This document shows, one piece after another, positions 63,369 through 64,000 of a stretch of DNA of 64,000 bases (position 1 is its first letter; each line of letters opens with the position of its first letter). The stretch covers positions 62,001 through 126,000 of the forward strand of contig JAEWAE010000036.1 of assembly GCA_023391835.1 (NCBI GenBank), given 5' to 3'. A program made the translations under genes and the position numbers. Source of the DNA: Bacillota bacterium (GTDB taxonomy: Bacteria; Bacillota; Clostridia; Oscillospirales; Ethanoligenentaceae). The notes under the pieces are model-generated. The model searched no databases. It saw nothing but the letters and a program-made list of their open reading frames with translations, and had not been told where the DNA came from.

Positions 63369-63432
63369 TAGGCCGATGCATTTTTTGCAAATCGGCGGGC
63401 AAAAATCCGTCGGACAGGCTGCCGGACAACTA

Positions 63433-63462
63433 TTGACAAACGCGTCTGGTTTGTGGTAACAT
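63433..63462 (+). promoter_or_regulatory. Promoter of the tRNA-Ser genes
   Basis: TTGACA (63433-63438), 18 bases, TAACAT (63457-63462), about 19 bases before the first tRNA. The two tRNA-Ser genes follow on one presumed transcript. Confidence 0.65.
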
Positions 63463-63480
63463 ATGACTTGCTGCTTGCGG

Positions 63481-63568
<88 letters not shown>

Positions 63569-63654
63569 AAATGCCGCCTCGGCGGTACGGCATCCGCCGG
63601 CACACAATCCTGCGGCCGGCCCGGATGCCGGCATAACTCTTTCATTTACCACAC

Positions 63655-63744
63655 GGAGAAGTACTCAAGTGGTGAAGAGGCGCCCCTGCTAAGGGTGTAG
63701 GTCGGGAAACCGGCGCGAGGGTTCAAATCCCTCCTTCTCCGCCA
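63655..63744 (+). tRNA. tRNA-Ser (GCU)
   Basis: 90 bases with encoded CCA and a long variable arm. Acceptor GGAGAAG pairs with CTTCTCC; the anticodon loop has CTGCTAA, anticodon GCT. T arm GGGTTCAAATCCC. Discriminator G. Confidence 0.96.
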
Positions 63745-63748
63745 AAGA

Positions 63749-63778
63749 AAGATCAACCGTTTCGGTTGGTCTTTTTTT
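63749..63778 (+). terminator. Terminator of the tRNA-Ser genes
   Basis: Ten-bp stem (63750-63759 with 63763-63772, one T-G pair), loop TTT, then T6 to T7. Lies five bases behind tRNA-Ser(GCU). Confidence 0.85.
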
Positions 63779-63861
63779 CGTATAGGCCTGTTTTTGGCAT
63801 AGATAAGCCATAAATCGAAAATATCATATATTTATATGCGTTCGCGTTCTTTTTATGCCAC

Positions 63862-63885
63862 ATATGACACGAAATATGACACGAA
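63862..63885. repeat. Tandem 12-base repeat
   Basis: ATATGACACGAA occurs twice in direct succession in the AT-rich spacer between the tRNA-Ser terminator and the gene at the right edge. Nothing else is visible from about 63780 to 63935 except a possible weak minus-strand terminator hairpin (about 63884-63920) followed by T4 on that strand. Confidence 0.6.
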
Positions 63886-63935
63886 AACGTCCCTCCGGAG
63901 AATACCAGAAGAGCGTTTTTTAAAATGGCTTGTCT

Positions 63936-64000
63936 TTATTTTGCGGCGCTGTCTGCCGTCACTTTTGCGGTCGCTTTGTCGAGCTGCTTTGTCGCATACG
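63936..64000 (-). CDS. C-terminal end of an unidentified protein, cut by the right edge
   Basis: On the minus strand the frame is open from the edge to a TAA at 63936-63938, ending YATKQLDKATAKVTADSAAK. A hairpin with a T-rich tail lies behind the stop, supporting a real gene end. Only about 20 residues are visible; a charged helical C-terminus behind tRNA-Ser could belong to an integrase or any other protein. No family can be named. Confidence 0.35.
   Translation of the reverse strand, partial: YATKQLDKATAKVTADSAAK

Overview
The window is a GC-rich stretch of a Gram-positive, endospore-forming Clostridia chromosome, most likely Oscillospiraceae/Ruminococcaceae-like; the genus is inferred, not proven. 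Support comes from a spoIIIA operon, spoIIM, an alpha/beta-type SASP, CwlD, a SpoVB-like flippase, a SCIFF ranthipeptide with its radical SAM maturase next to a TIGR04086-type membrane protein, yajC, tgt and queA, strong AGGAGG-type ribosome binding sites, several TTG/GTG starts, an L-box and a T-box. No rRNA, CRISPR array, insertion sequence or complete prophage was seen.

Layout. 1-4.3 kb: spoIIIAB (cut by the left edge) to spoIIIAH. 4.3-15.1 kb: asp23-nusB-tsaD paralogue-xseA-xseB-ispA-yuiD-like-dxs-tlyA-nadK-argR-recN, a compact housekeeping series, then tyrS. 16.4-16.9 kb: tRNA cluster Val-Phe-Gly-Cys with its own promoter and terminator, followed by an AT-rich non-coding island full of palindromes (16.9-17.35 kb). 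17.4-29.9 kb: mostly minus-strand genes: a DUF6873-like protein, an ABC permease with HlyD-type adaptor, radA, cwlD, an L,D-transpeptidase, ogt, two Xer recombinases, spoIIM, proC. 30.1-35.0 kb: SCIFF maturase and precursor, membrane protein, yajC, tgt, queA. 35.1-38.9 kb: a lysine-riboswitch-controlled operon asd-dapA-dapB-ACT protein. 39.1-48.7 kb: flippase, a Met-rich-repeat ferritin-like protein, glycosyltransferases, SASP, polysaccharide deacetylase with an adjacent 34-residue paralogue of its N-terminus, aldehyde dehydrogenase, ndk. 48.8-56.5 kb: U32 protease, mltG, a 36-residue Cys-rich peptide, GNAT and DUF2156-type acyltransferases, a guanylate-kinase-like protein, a WecG/TagA glycosyltransferase, HtrA. 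56.8-63.4 kb: tryptophan operon on the minus strand with promoter and T-box. 63.4-64 kb: two serine tRNAs and the end of an unidentified gene.

How it works together. The lysine operon is switched off by lysine through its leader and makes dihydrodipicolinate, which feeds lysine, peptidoglycan and spore dipicolinate. The tryptophan operon is built to respond to uncharged tRNA-Trp, but its first gene is a lesioned trpE-trpG chimera lacking the trpE tail and the trpG head, so anthranilate synthase cannot be made from this copy as written. Sporulation and envelope genes are scattered through the rest.

The strongest items for a second look are the trpE-trpG chimera with two compensating frameshifts, the Met-rich-repeat/ferritin-like fusion protein, the seven-cysteine SCIFF peptide with a hairpin before its maturase gene, the free-standing ACT protein closing the lysine operon, and small genes easily missed by annotation (45488-45592 and 51748-51858).
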